From NCBI RefSeq assembly GCF_022836475.1, contig NZ_BQXH01000009.1:1-64000 (forward strand): 64,000 nucleotides of DNA, read 5' to 3'. Made by a program: the position numbers and the translations under genes. This document shows positions 23,599 to 32,224 of this stretch, in pieces; position 1 is the first letter of the stretch, and the number at the start of each line of letters is the position of its first letter. Below the pieces are notes generated by a model. It was given only the letters and a program-made list of their open reading frames with translations, did no database searches and was not told the DNA's origin. Origin of the DNA: Ligilactobacillus pabuli (GTDB lineage Bacteria; Bacillota; Bacilli; Lactobacillales; Lactobacillaceae).

Positions 23599-24942
23599 AT
23601 GTATGATCTGATCGTAGTTGGAGCAGGCCCGGGCGGTTATACGGCAGCGATTCGTGCAGCCGAACTGGGACTGAAAGTAGGCGTGGTTTCTGAAAACATT
23701 GGTGGGACCTGTGTTAATTATGGGTGTATTCCCACAACTGCATATCTTGAAGCTAGTCGATTAGCGGCTAAAATTAAGAATGCCGCAGATTTAGGAATCA
23801 CAGCGAAGGTCGAAAATATCGATCTGAAAGTTTTGAAGGAACATAAAGACCAAATCACAACTCAGTTACAAATGGGAGTCCGCTCCTTATTCAAGGGTCA
23901 CAAAATTGACCTGATCGAAGGGACAGCGACAGTTGAAAATCCTCAGACTGTGGTTGTGAATGACAAAAAAATTCAGACTAAAAAGCTCTTGTTAGCAACT
24001 GGGAGTCGTCCAAAAGTTGTTCCGTTTAAAGGCTTGGACAAAGTGGATTATTTAACCACTGAAGATGTCTTTTCACTGACAGAGTTGCCGCACCGCCTGA
24101 CCATTATTGGCGGAGATATTTTTGCGATCGACATGGCCTTTGTGTTAGCACCATTGGGAGTTGATGTCACGATCGTCGATGCTGCACCGGAAATCTTAGC
24201 GACAGAAGATGACGATGCCAGAAATGTGATCAAGAGCGAATTGAAACGGATGAAAGTTGCGATCCACTCGGGCGTGAAAATCAGTGAGATCAAGGCTAAC
24301 CAAGTCCTCAGTGAACAAGGTGAACATTTCGACTTTGACCAATTATTAGTTGTTACTGGCCGACAGGTTGATTTAAGCATTGCCACAACCTTAGGGCTGG
24401 ACTTAGATGATTGGAAACGGCACGTGAAAGTTGACCGTCATTATCAAACCAGCGTGAAAAACGTCTATGCGATCGGCGATTTGATTGGCGGATATATGTT
24501 AGCTGGTGAAGCAATGGCCGAAGCAATGAAAGCTGCTGGAGCAATTGCAGATCATCCTGAGCCGCCGGTTGACCGGAACTTGTTGCCATTATTCTTGCAC
24601 ACCGAACCAGAAGTTGCTCACTTTGGTTATAGCGAAAAGACAGCTGCTGAAGCTGGTTATGAAGTTCAAACTTCGATGAGTCCGTTAGCCGCAAATGGCC
24701 GGAACTTAGCCAGTGGTGGACAAGGTTTCGTCAAGCTGATCAGTGAAAAGAAGTATCACCAGATCTTGGGTGCAGTTGTGGTAGGACCGGACGCAATTGA
24801 AATGCTGCATAGTATTATCGCAGTCGTTCAAAGTGAAGGTACCGTAGATGAATTGAGCGACATGCTGTTTGCTCATCCAACATATTCGGAAGCTATCAAT
24901 GATGCTGCCAAAGCTTTATTGGGTAAATCAACCAACAAATAA
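23599..24942 (+). CDS. Dihydrolipoamide dehydrogenase (E3) of the acetoin/pyruvate dehydrogenase complex
   Basis: A 447-residue flavoprotein disulfide reductase. FAD motif GAGPGG at 8-13, redox-active pair GGTCVNYGC (C38, C43), and the C-terminal base in HPTYSE (H426) with its glutamate. It reoxidises the dihydrolipoyl group of the E2 subunit and reduces NAD+. There is no fused lipoyl domain. The NAD-binding motif reads IIGGDIFAIDMAF, in which the last glycine of the usual GGGxxG is replaced; this may affect NAD handling. It is the first gene of a four-gene cluster (E3, E1 alpha, E1 beta, E2), separated from E1 alpha by 124 bases holding a perfect cre site. Confidence 0.9.
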   Translation: MYDLIVVGAGPGGYTAAIRAAELGLKVGVVSENIGGTCVNYGCIPTTAYLEASRLAAKIKNAADLGITAKVENIDLKVLKEHKDQITTQLQMGVRSLFKGHKIDLIEGTATVENPQTVVVNDKKIQTKKLLLATGSRPKVVPFKGLDKVDYLTTEDVFSLTELPHRLTIIGGDIFAIDMAFVLAPLGVDVTIVDAAPEILATEDDDARNVIKSELKRMKVAIHSGVKISEIKANQVLSEQGEHFDFDQLLVVTGRQVDLSIATTLGLDLDDWKRHVKVDRHYQTSVKNVYAIGDLIGGYMLAGEAMAEAMKAAGAIADHPEPPVDRNLLPLFLHTEPEVAHFGYSEKTAAEAGYEVQTSMSPLAANGRNLASGGQGFVKLISEKKYHQILGAVVVGPDAIEMLHSIIAVVQSEGTVDELSDMLFAHPTYSEAINDAAKALLGKSTNK

Positions 24943-24958
24943 TTTTTAATTAACAAAA

Positions 24959-24972
24959 TGTAAGCGATAACA
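24959..24972. promoter_or_regulatory. Perfect cre site between E3 and E1 alpha genes
   Basis: TGTAAGCGATAACA fits the cre consensus TGNAANCGNTNNCA at every fixed position. It lies 94 bases before the acoA-like gene, so CcpA could act as a roadblock or control an internal promoter. Confidence 0.75.
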
Positions 24973-25066
24973 GAATGGCTTAATAGTAGAAGTCAGCAGA
25001 ATGAAAAGTCAGTTAAATAACTGAACGCTGCTGCTAAGTGGAGTTAGATGACTGGAGGTCATAGTA

Positions 25067-26035
25067 ATGAAAAAATTAACAGCTGCAAAGGCTAAAGAAG
25101 CTTATGAAAAGATGAATGATATCCGTAACTTTGAAAACACCTTGCATGATATTTTCGCTAAAGGCGAGATCCCAGGTTTCGTTCACTTGTACGCTGGTGA
25201 AGAAGCAGTTGCCGTAGGTGTTTGTTCACACTTAACAGATAGTGATTACATTACCAGTACTCACCGTGGACATGGTCACTGTATCGCTAAAGGCTGTGAT
25301 TTAAAAGGAATGATGGCTGAAATTTACGGTAGAGAAACAGGTTTGTGTAAAGGTAAAGGCGGTTCAATGCATATTGCTGACCTGGACAAAGGGATGCTTG
25401 GTGCAAACGGGATCGTTGGTAGTGGATTCCCATTAGCAATCGGTGCTGGTTTACGTAATCAATATTTAGGCACGGATGACGTTGCCGTTTGTTTCTTCGG
25501 TGATGGTGCCGCTAATGAAGGTAACTTCCACGAATCCATTAACATGGCAGCTATTTGGAAATTACCAGTTGTCTTTATTAACGAAAATAATACCTTTGCT
25601 GAATCAACACCACAGCACTATTCTTCAGCTTCACCAACTATTGCAGAACGTGCTGCTGCTTACAATATCCCTGGTGAAAAAGTTGACGGGAAAGACTTCA
25701 TGGCTGTTTATGAAGCAGCTGGCAAGGCTATCGACCGGGCACGTAAGGGTGAAGGTCCTTCATTGATCGAATACCATACTTACCGTGAATATGGACATTT
25801 TGAAGGTGACGAACAGACTTATAAATATGATTCAGATGAAGAAATTGCTTTCCATGATCGCGATGATATCAAAGAATTCCGCGCATATGCTCTGAAGAAG
25901 AAATTATTCACTGAAAAAGATGCCGAGAAGATCGAAGACAAGTCAGTTCAAGATGTTGCGGATGCTGTTGAATTTGCTAAAGCAAGTCCAATTCCACAAC
26001 CAGAAGCACTGTTCACAGACGTCTTCGCTGATTAG
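25067..26035 (+). CDS. acoA: Thiamine-diphosphate dehydrogenase E1 component, alpha subunit (AcoA-type)
   Basis: A 322-residue E1 alpha. The thiamine diphosphate motif GDGAANEGNFHESINMAAIWKLPVVFINENN is at about 144-174, and THRGHGHCIAKG is the usual substrate-site segment. The length and the segment GGSMHIADLDKGMLGANGIVGSG are nearer to acetoin dehydrogenase AcoA than to long PDH E1 alpha proteins. With the beta subunit it decarboxylates a 2-oxo or acetoin substrate and passes the acyl or hydroxyethyl group to E2. TGGAGG precedes the ATG. Confidence 0.9.
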   Translation: MKKLTAAKAKEAYEKMNDIRNFENTLHDIFAKGEIPGFVHLYAGEEAVAVGVCSHLTDSDYITSTHRGHGHCIAKGCDLKGMMAEIYGRETGLCKGKGGSMHIADLDKGMLGANGIVGSGFPLAIGAGLRNQYLGTDDVAVCFFGDGAANEGNFHESINMAAIWKLPVVFINENNTFAESTPQHYSSASPTIAERAAAYNIPGEKVDGKDFMAVYEAAGKAIDRARKGEGPSLIEYHTYREYGHFEGDEQTYKYDSDEEIAFHDRDDIKEFRAYALKKKLFTEKDAEKIEDKSVQDVADAVEFAKASPIPQPEALFTDVFAD

Positions 26036-26061
26036 CACGGGAAAGCAAGGAGGAAAATATT

Positions 26062-27096
26062 ATGACTAAAATCGCATTTATGAATGCTATTAACCAAGCA
26101 TTAGACCAAGCAATGGAAAAAGATGACAAAGTTTTCCTAATGGGTGAAGATATCCTTGGCGGGACAGACATTAAACATTTGGAAGAAAAGAATGAAGATT
26201 CATGGGGCGGCTGTTTTGGGGTTACTAAAGGCTTAGGACCAAAATACGGCAAAAAACGTGTGATCGATACTCCAATCTCAGAACAAAGTTACATGGGTGC
26301 TGCTGTTGGTGCTGCTGTGACAGGTTTACGTCCAGTGCCAGAATTGATGTTTAGTGATTTTATCGGTGTTTCCTTTGACTCATTACTGACTCAGGGTTCA
26401 AAGATGCGTTACATGTTCGGTGGTAAGGCTAAATTACCATTGACAGTTCGGACAACAATTGGTGCCGGTGCTAGTGCCGCTGCGCAACATTCAGGCGCTT
26501 ACTATGGGATCTTTGCTTCAATTCCTGGTATCAAAGTAGTTGTACCTTCAAACCCATATGATGCTAAAGGCCTCTTGCTTTCAGCTATCGAAGAAGACAA
26601 TATCGTGGTCTTCTGTGAGGACAAGACTTTGTATGGTGTTAAGGGTGAAGTTCCTGAAGAATACTACACAATTCCATTGGGCAAAGCCGCTGTTAAACGC
26701 GAAGGAAAAGATCTTTCAATCGTAACCATTGGTAAGATGGTTTCTGTAGCGATGGAAGTTGCTGATCGTCTTGAAAAAGAAGGAATCGATGTAGAAGTCA
26801 TTGATCTGCGGACTGTTGCACCCTGGGATGAAGAAACAGTGATCGAATCAGTTAAGAAGACTGGTCGCTTGATCGTGATCGATGAAGCTCAACCACATAA
26901 CAATACTGCAACAGACATTGCAGCTACTGTAACTGATAAGGCCTTTGATTACCTTGATGGACCAATCAAACGTGTGACAGCACCAAACACACCAGTTCCA
27001 TTCGCAACTAACTTGGAACAGGCATACTTGCCAACGGCTGATCGTGTGATCGAAGAATCTGCTGAAATCATTGATGACTTGAAGAGTTCGAAGTAA
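26062..27096 (+). CDS. acoB: Thiamine-diphosphate dehydrogenase E1 component, beta subunit (AcoB-type)
   Basis: A 344-residue transketolase-type E1 beta. FLMGEDI opens the pyrimidine-binding domain, with PISEQSYMGAAVGAAVTGLRPVPELMF in its expected place. The C-terminal domain has VEVIDLRTVAPWDEETV. It forms the alpha2-beta2 E1 enzyme with the preceding gene product. The gene starts 26 bases after the alpha-subunit stop with CAAGGAGG upstream, so the two are co-translated from one messenger. Confidence 0.92.
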   Translation: MTKIAFMNAINQALDQAMEKDDKVFLMGEDILGGTDIKHLEEKNEDSWGGCFGVTKGLGPKYGKKRVIDTPISEQSYMGAAVGAAVTGLRPVPELMFSDFIGVSFDSLLTQGSKMRYMFGGKAKLPLTVRTTIGAGASAAAQHSGAYYGIFASIPGIKVVVPSNPYDAKGLLLSAIEEDNIVVFCEDKTLYGVKGEVPEEYYTIPLGKAAVKREGKDLSIVTIGKMVSVAMEVADRLEKEGIDVEVIDLRTVAPWDEETVIESVKKTGRLIVIDEAQPHNNTATDIAATVTDKAFDYLDGPIKRVTAPNTPVPFATNLEQAYLPTADRVIEESAEIIDDLKSSK

Positions 27097-27109
27097 AGGG
27101 GGGACTAAC

Positions 27110-28345
27110 ATGGCTACAGCTATTACAATGCCAAAACTTGGTCTCACAATGACTGAGGGAACGATTGAAGAATGGACAAAAAATGAGGGCGACACAGTTG
27201 AAAAAGGTGAAGTTGTTGCTCGGATCAGTTCCGAAAAATTAACTTCCGACGTGGAAGCCCCAGCCAGTGGGACATTAATTAAAATTTTAGTCCAAGAAGG
27301 CGAAGACTTACCAATTAAAGAAGACATGGGTTATATCGGTGAAGCCGGTGAAGAAGTTGGCGGTGCCGCTGCCGCACCAGCAGCCGCAGAAACACCAGCA
27401 ACACCCGCTGCAGAAGCTGCACCAGTTGCAGCAACGCCAGCACCAGCCGTACCCGAGAGAAAAGAAGGCGAGCGGATCTTCGTCACACCACTTGCACGTA
27501 AGATCGCTGCAGAAAAAGGGATTGATTATGCTGCAGTGACAGGGACAGGTGGAAATGGTCGAATCACTCGACGGGATGTTGAAGCTTATGCTGCTAACCC
27601 ACCAGCACCAGTTGCTGCACCGGTCGCAGCTGCTGCCGCACCAGCTGCTCCAAAATGGGGTGCTGGCTTGAAGGGCATGCGCAAAGCTGTCGCAACCAAC
27701 ATGATGCAGAGTTTGACAACGACCGCGCAAGTTACTTTGCAGCGTAAAGTTGACCTGGATGCATTGATGGCCTTTAGAAGTGATATCAAAGCTAAAGCTG
27801 GCGACCAATTACAAGATGGTCAGTTGAGTATTAATACTTTAATCACTCGCGCAGCAATCTTGGCCTTACAAGAAACACCACAGATGAACAGCAACTACGG
27901 TGATGGCGAACTGAAACACATCGATTCAGTTAACATTGGTGAAGCAGTTGGTTTGCCTGAAGGCTTGATCGTGCCAATCATCAAAGACGCACAAAACATG
28001 AACTTAACAGTACTTGGGCGTGAATTAAGACATGTGGCTGACTTGGCTCATGAAGGTGGCTTAACACCAGATCAAATGAGTGGTGGAACATTTACGATCA
28101 CAAACCTTGGCGGGGAAGGAATCGAATACTTCACACCAATCATTAACCCACCAGAAATTGGAATCTTGGGTGTCGGTGCAATGGCTAAAGAATTGACTTT
28201 GAAGGATGATGGCCAAATTGGTACAACAGCCAAATTGCCATTGAGTTTGACCTTCGATCATCAAATTATCGATGGCCAACAAGCTGCCCAGTTCTTAGGC
28301 AAGATTGCAGAAAATCTGCAAAATCCATACAAGCTGATCCTATAG
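27110..28345 (+). CDS. acoC: Dihydrolipoyl acyltransferase E2 (AcoC-type)
   Basis: A 411-residue E2 with one lipoyl domain (residues 1-76; the lysine to be lipoylated is K43 in SSEKLTSD). An alanine/proline-rich linker (about 84-118) follows, then the E3-binding domain (about 122-158, LARKIAAEKGIDYAAV). A second Ala/Pro linker leads to the catalytic domain ending in FDHQIIDG (H384, D388). It is the scaffold that moves the acyl group from E1 to CoA. It ends the operon and is followed by a terminator. No lipoate ligase gene is next to it. Confidence 0.92.
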   Translation: MATAITMPKLGLTMTEGTIEEWTKNEGDTVEKGEVVARISSEKLTSDVEAPASGTLIKILVQEGEDLPIKEDMGYIGEAGEEVGGAAAAPAAAETPATPAAEAAPVAATPAPAVPERKEGERIFVTPLARKIAAEKGIDYAAVTGTGGNGRITRRDVEAYAANPPAPVAAPVAAAAAPAAPKWGAGLKGMRKAVATNMMQSLTTTAQVTLQRKVDLDALMAFRSDIKAKAGDQLQDGQLSINTLITRAAILALQETPQMNSNYGDGELKHIDSVNIGEAVGLPEGLIVPIIKDAQNMNLTVLGRELRHVADLAHEGGLTPDQMSGGTFTITNLGGEGIEYFTPIINPPEIGILGVGAMAKELTLKDDGQIGTTAKLPLSLTFDHQIIDGQQAAQFLGKIAENLQNPYKLIL

Positions 28346-28365
28346 TAATGTAACTTCCTAATTGA

Positions 28366-28400
28366 ATACCTGTTCTGTCACGGGCAGAGCAGGTATTTTT
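28366..28400 (+). terminator. Terminator of the dehydrogenase operon
   Basis: ATACCTGTTCTG pairs with CAGAGCAGGTAT around a short loop (one unpaired base), followed by TTTTTA. Confidence 0.85.
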
Positions 28401-28454
28401 AAAATATAGATGTTTGTTTTCAACCAACTTACTCACCGTTAGGAGACGATTTAA

Positions 28455-28760
28455 ATGGCACAATTACAAGCAGGCTTTATTTTTCTAGCACCAGGTGCTG
28501 ATTATCAGACAGACCATCAGGTAGTTGAAACACCAGGAGTGGCGTTAAATGTTTATGGTGCTAAAGATTATGCTGATGCAGTTTTAGCGGCTAAAGAAAT
28601 GGAAAAACAGGGTGTTAAGTCTTTGGAACTTTGTGGTGGCTTTGGTATTATCGGCACAGCGAAAATCAAAGAAGCAGTTAGTGCAGATGTTGTCGTGGGG
28701 GTAGTCCGGTTTGATAATCACCCTGGCTTGGAATACCAAAGTGGTGATGATTTATTTTAG
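28455..28760 (+). CDS. DUF6506-like small cytoplasmic protein
   Basis: A 101-residue protein without membrane segments. It has a repeated alpha/beta pattern (VYGAKDYADAVLAAKEMEKQ, then SLELCGGFGIIGTAKIKEAV, then VVVGVVRFDNHPG). It resembles the DUF6506 family as I remember it; the function of that family is unknown. The glycine-rich ELCGGFG turn could bind a ligand. AGGAGACG precedes the ATG. It is monocistronic, lying between two terminators. Confidence 0.7.
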   Translation: MAQLQAGFIFLAPGADYQTDHQVVETPGVALNVYGAKDYADAVLAAKEMEKQGVKSLELCGGFGIIGTAKIKEAVSADVVVGVVRFDNHPGLEYQSGDDLF

Positions 28761-28786
28761 AAACGATTAAACTAATTTAATTAAAA

Positions 28787-28821
28787 ATGGCCGTGCAAAC
28801 AAAGATGCAGGGCTATTTTTG
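28787..28821 (+). terminator. Weak terminator after the DUF6506-like gene
   Basis: ATGGCCGTGCA and TGCAGGGCTAT pair imperfectly and are followed by TTTTTG. Confidence 0.5.
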
Positions 28822-28846
28822 TATAAAAGACGGATTTTAAAACAAA

Positions 28847-28893
28847 TGAAAACGCTAAAATCTATTGATTAACGGACAATGGTCAGGTATACT
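28847..28893 (+). promoter_or_regulatory. Promoter with cre-like site for the second oppA-like gene
   Basis: TTGATT (28865-28870), 17 bases, TATACT (28888-28893) is a good promoter. Just upstream TGAAAACGCTAAAA (28847-28860) matches cre except at one base. The transcript would start near 28900 and carry a leader of about 185 bases containing repeat F. Confidence 0.65.
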
Positions 28894-28952
28894 CATTATT
28901 AATGAGAAACATCTAATTTATATATAATCATTTTCATTTATTTGTTATAAAG

Positions 28953-29070
28953 ACAGAGTGAAACAAAGCGGTTAGCTCCCAAGCATGATTGGAGACTAGA
29001 CTTTAATGCATTTTGGGCAATAAAGACTGGGCTTGAATCGGCGGAAGAAGATGCTTGGTAGAACTTGACT
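28953..29070 (-). repeat. Long palindromic repeat, copy F, inverted
   Basis: The only copy in reverse orientation. Read on the minus strand it begins AGTCAAGTTC and ends CTTTGTTTCACTCTGT. Its plus-strand right edge is immediately followed by the ribosome binding site of the next gene (AAGGGGGAAAAGG). It lies wholly within the predicted 5' leader. Confidence 0.7.
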
Positions 29071-29085
29071 AAGGGGGAAAAGGAA

Positions 29086-30720
29086 ATGAAGCTTCGACGA
29101 TTAGGCTTGACACTAGTGATGACGACGGCTTTTGCAAGCGGACTCTTAATTCAAACTGAGAATGGTCAGGCTAAAAGTACGCAGGAAATCAGCCTATATG
29201 CAAACTCAGAACTATCATCGTTAGATCCAGCTAAAGTGACTGAAACCAACGCTTTTACGCAGTTGGACAACGTTGGTGAGGGACTCTATACCTATGATAA
29301 GAATGGAAAACCACATCAAGCTTTAGCCAAAAAAACCAAAATTTCTAAAGATAAAAAGAAATATACGATTGATATTCGCAAAAATACCAAGTGGAGCAAT
29401 GGAAGTACAGTGACAGCTGCAGATTTTGTCTACGCTTGGCAGCGAGCGGTTGACTCTAAGACTGCCAGTGAGTATGCTTACTTATTTGATAACATTGTTA
29501 ACTCGAAGGCAATTCAACAGGGAAAACTTGCCCCTAAAAAATTAGGAGTGAAAGCCACTGGTAAGTATCAGTTAACGATTAACTTGGTTAAACCACAAGC
29601 CTACTTTAAAATGATTTTGGCACGTGAGACCTTATATCCTTTGAATAAGAAGTTTGTGACTAAACAGGGGAAGGCATACGGGACCTCTTCTAAGAAGACG
29701 CTGTATAATGGACCATTTGTGAGTTCCGGTTGGAAAGGAACCAATTTACGGTGGAAGCTGAAGAAAAATCCTCACTACTGGGACAAAAAACACGTTAAGT
29801 TGGCACAAATCAACTATTCTGTCATCAAAGAACCGTCAACAGCTTATAACCTATATCAAACTAAAAAGTTAGATCAAATCACCTTAGTGGGTGAACAGGC
29901 GCAACAATTGTCACATCATCCAGATCTGGTGAAACGTTCTTTAGCAGCAACATCTTACTTACAGTATAATTTGAAAAATAACTCTGGTTTGGAGAATCAA
30001 AAGGTAAGACAGGCGATTTCTTTGGCAATAAACCGTCAACAAATCTCTAAGAAGATTTTGAAAAATGGTGCTAAACCTGCCGGAAACTTTGTGCCACGCA
30101 AGGTTGCAGCCAATCCAAAGACGAAAGAAGATTTTTATCAAGAAGCCAAAGTTAAAAATACTGCTAGTTATAAGCCAAAACTAGCTAAGCAGTTATTTAC
30201 CCAAGGACTTAAAGAATTAGGACAGACACAGTTAAAAGTTCGTTTAGTGACAGCAGATACTGACACGTCTAAACAAGTGGCAGACTTCTTGCAGAGCCAA
30301 TTGGAAACCAACTTGCCAGGTCTGAAAGTTGAATTGCATAAGGTACCGCAAAATAGTCGGATCGCCGCAGTTAATAAGGGCGATTTTGATATGTCTTTCC
30401 AAGGCTGGTCCGCGGATTTTGCTGACCCATATACATTCTTACAAATTTTCCCGAGTGATAGTGCGCAAAACCATACTGGTTGGTCAAACCAGAAATACGA
30501 TCAAGCAATTACGGATTCGTTGAACAAAAATGCGGCTTCACCTCAAAAACGGTGGGCTGATTTAGTTAAAGCTGACCAAATCTTAATGAAAGAGCAAGTA
30601 GTTACACCAGTGTACCAAAACAACAATGAAGATTTAGTTAATCCACGCCTAAAAGGTGTTAGCTACAACAGGATTAATGGTCATTACATTTATAAAGAAG
30701 CATATTTAGCCAAAAAGTAA
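29086..30720 (+). CDS. OppA-like peptide-binding protein without a lipobox
   Basis: About 544 residues, SBP_bac_5 family, paralogous to the protein at 15420 (shared WSNGSTVTAADFVYAWQRA, GPFVSSGWKGTN, SADFADPYTFLQI). The N-terminus is a Sec-type signal (MKLRRLGLTLVMTTAFASGLL) with no cysteine, so it cannot be lipid-anchored in the normal way. It is either secreted or kept by an uncleaved signal. The ATG at 29086 follows AAGGGGGAAAAGG; an in-frame TTG at 29065 lies inside repeat F. It is followed after 15 bases by an M42 aminopeptidase, suggesting a peptide-use unit. Confidence 0.88.
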   Translation: MKLRRLGLTLVMTTAFASGLLIQTENGQAKSTQEISLYANSELSSLDPAKVTETNAFTQLDNVGEGLYTYDKNGKPHQALAKKTKISKDKKKYTIDIRKNTKWSNGSTVTAADFVYAWQRAVDSKTASEYAYLFDNIVNSKAIQQGKLAPKKLGVKATGKYQLTINLVKPQAYFKMILARETLYPLNKKFVTKQGKAYGTSSKKTLYNGPFVSSGWKGTNLRWKLKKNPHYWDKKHVKLAQINYSVIKEPSTAYNLYQTKKLDQITLVGEQAQQLSHHPDLVKRSLAATSYLQYNLKNNSGLENQKVRQAISLAINRQQISKKILKNGAKPAGNFVPRKVAANPKTKEDFYQEAKVKNTASYKPKLAKQLFTQGLKELGQTQLKVRLVTADTDTSKQVADFLQSQLETNLPGLKVELHKVPQNSRIAAVNKGDFDMSFQGWSADFADPYTFLQIFPSDSAQNHTGWSNQKYDQAITDSLNKNAASPQKRWADLVKADQILMKEQVVTPVYQNNNEDLVNPRLKGVSYNRINGHYIYKEAYLAKK

Positions 30721-30735
30721 AGGAGAAGATAGTTA

Positions 30736-31815
30736 ATGCAAGAACAAGAACAGATCCAATTGATTAAAGATTTTTCGAATTTAAGTGGAGCTCCTGGCTT
30801 TGAAATGGAAGTTGCTCAATATTTTGGAAAGCGGACGGCGCCTTACGGAAAAATCAGTCGCGATGGAATTTTTAATACCTACGTCGACCGGACTGAAAAT
30901 ACTGGGAAGAAGCCTGTAGTTCAGCTTGATGCTCATGCAGATTCTGTTGGCTTTATTGCTCAGGCGATCCGGCCTAATGGGTTGATCAAGTTCGTAACTT
31001 TAGGTGGTTGGGCTCCAACTAATGTGCCTGCCACAAGAGTTCGGGTGCGTAATCAGGATGGGAAGTATATTAAGGGTGTTGTTGCTAGCAAGCCACCTCA
31101 TTTTATGACAGAAGAAGAGAAGAAAAAGGTTCCACAAATTGCTGAAATGTCAATTGATGTTGGCTCGACCAGCCGAGAAGAAACTATCGAACAGTTTAAA
31201 ATCAATACAGGTTGTCCAATTTTCCCTGATGTTGATTGTGAATATTATGATTCAACACGCCTATTCTTCGGTAAAGACTTCGATAACCGGGTTGGTTCGG
31301 CTGCCTTAGTTGATGTTTTAGACCAGTTACACGGTAAAGATTTGGGAGTTGATGTGGCGACAGCTTTGTCAACCCAGGAAGAAGTTGGCACACGAGGAGC
31401 TCAAGTTACTGCGAATAAGATTTCACCAGACTTGGCAATTGTTTTTGAAGGTTGTCCATGTGATGATACTTTTGAACCAGACTGGTTGATTCAAACGGGC
31501 TTGAAAAAAGGGCCAATGTTGCGTGATATGGATACGTCATTTATCGCTAACCCGTTATTTGAAGAATACGCCGCTCGTTTGGCAGACCAACATCAGATTC
31601 CATACACACGTTCAGTGCGGACTGGTGGCGGTGTGAACGGAGCTGCAATCGAGTATTGGAATGGCGCACCAACAATTGTAATTGGTATTCCTGTGCGTTA
31701 TGAGCATACAGCTTATAATTGGACTTCTCTGGATGATTACCAACATGCAGTTGAATTAGTAGTAGAGATCTTAAAAGATTTAGATGCTGAAAAAATTGCC
31801 AGTTTTCACGGGTAA
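30736..31815 (+). CDS. M42-family glutamyl/leucyl aminopeptidase
   Basis: A 359-residue co-catalytic zinc aminopeptidase of the M42 (PepA/FrvX) type. The metal and catalytic sites appear in order: DAHADSVGF, the FDNRVGSAAL aspartate, STQEEVGTRGA with the catalytic glutamates, and the C-terminal IPVRYEHTAYN histidine. These enzymes form large cytoplasmic tetrahedral dodecamers that trim peptides from the N-terminus. It directly follows the peptide-binding protein, so it may process peptides taken up with its help. Confidence 0.9.
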   Translation: MQEQEQIQLIKDFSNLSGAPGFEMEVAQYFGKRTAPYGKISRDGIFNTYVDRTENTGKKPVVQLDAHADSVGFIAQAIRPNGLIKFVTLGGWAPTNVPATRVRVRNQDGKYIKGVVASKPPHFMTEEEKKKVPQIAEMSIDVGSTSREETIEQFKINTGCPIFPDVDCEYYDSTRLFFGKDFDNRVGSAALVDVLDQLHGKDLGVDVATALSTQEEVGTRGAQVTANKISPDLAIVFEGCPCDDTFEPDWLIQTGLKKGPMLRDMDTSFIANPLFEEYAARLADQHQIPYTRSVRTGGGVNGAAIEYWNGAPTIVIGIPVRYEHTAYNWTSLDDYQHAVELVVEILKDLDAEKIASFHG

Positions 31816-31841
31816 GGTAGGACAAATTTGAGTTTGATTTG

Positions 31842-31874
31842 AAAAAAGCAGTTGGCTAAACCGACTGCTTTTTT
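31842..31874 (+). terminator. Terminator of the peptide-binding protein/aminopeptidase unit
   Basis: AAAAAAGCAGT and ACTGCTTTTTT are exact arms. Confidence 0.88.
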
Positions 31875-32224
31875 GTGTGGTTTAGAAAAATAACCCGGGA
31901 AATATTTTTTGATTGTGGATGCATAAGAATTGGTAGAAGAATTAGGTTAGTATTTGTTTAATTTAATTAAAAAGCATAATTTAGGGATAAACCGCACACT
32001 CATGCAGTTTATCTTTGATGGGTTAGTAATTTTAAACAGCAACTATTAAATAAAAGTTGCATAAAAATAATAAAAAACTAAATTATGAAATCTCCGCTAA
32101 CAGAAGTGCTATACTTTTCTAGTTGCAATGAATAAAAATACATAATATATGTTGAGCAGTGAATGTGACTTAAAGGCGCACCGCTAAGCTTGACAGTTTG
32201 GTTATTTTGTTGGGAGAGTTTTTT
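31875..32224. other. Intergenic region before the YjeM-like gene
   Basis: It holds a degenerate Noc-site-like sequence (ATAACCCGGGAAAT at 31890-31903, 12 of 14 positions) and a good hairpin (GATAAAC 31986-31992 with GTTTATC 32007-32013, inner GCA/TGC). A TATACT -10 candidate lies near 32111. No gene is seen. Confidence 0.4.

Noticed and set aside
27308-27808. 166-codon minus-strand frame and other frames over the E2 gene
   Set aside because: They are shadows of the alanine/proline-rich linkers of the E2 protein, whose repetitive codons suppress stops on other frames.
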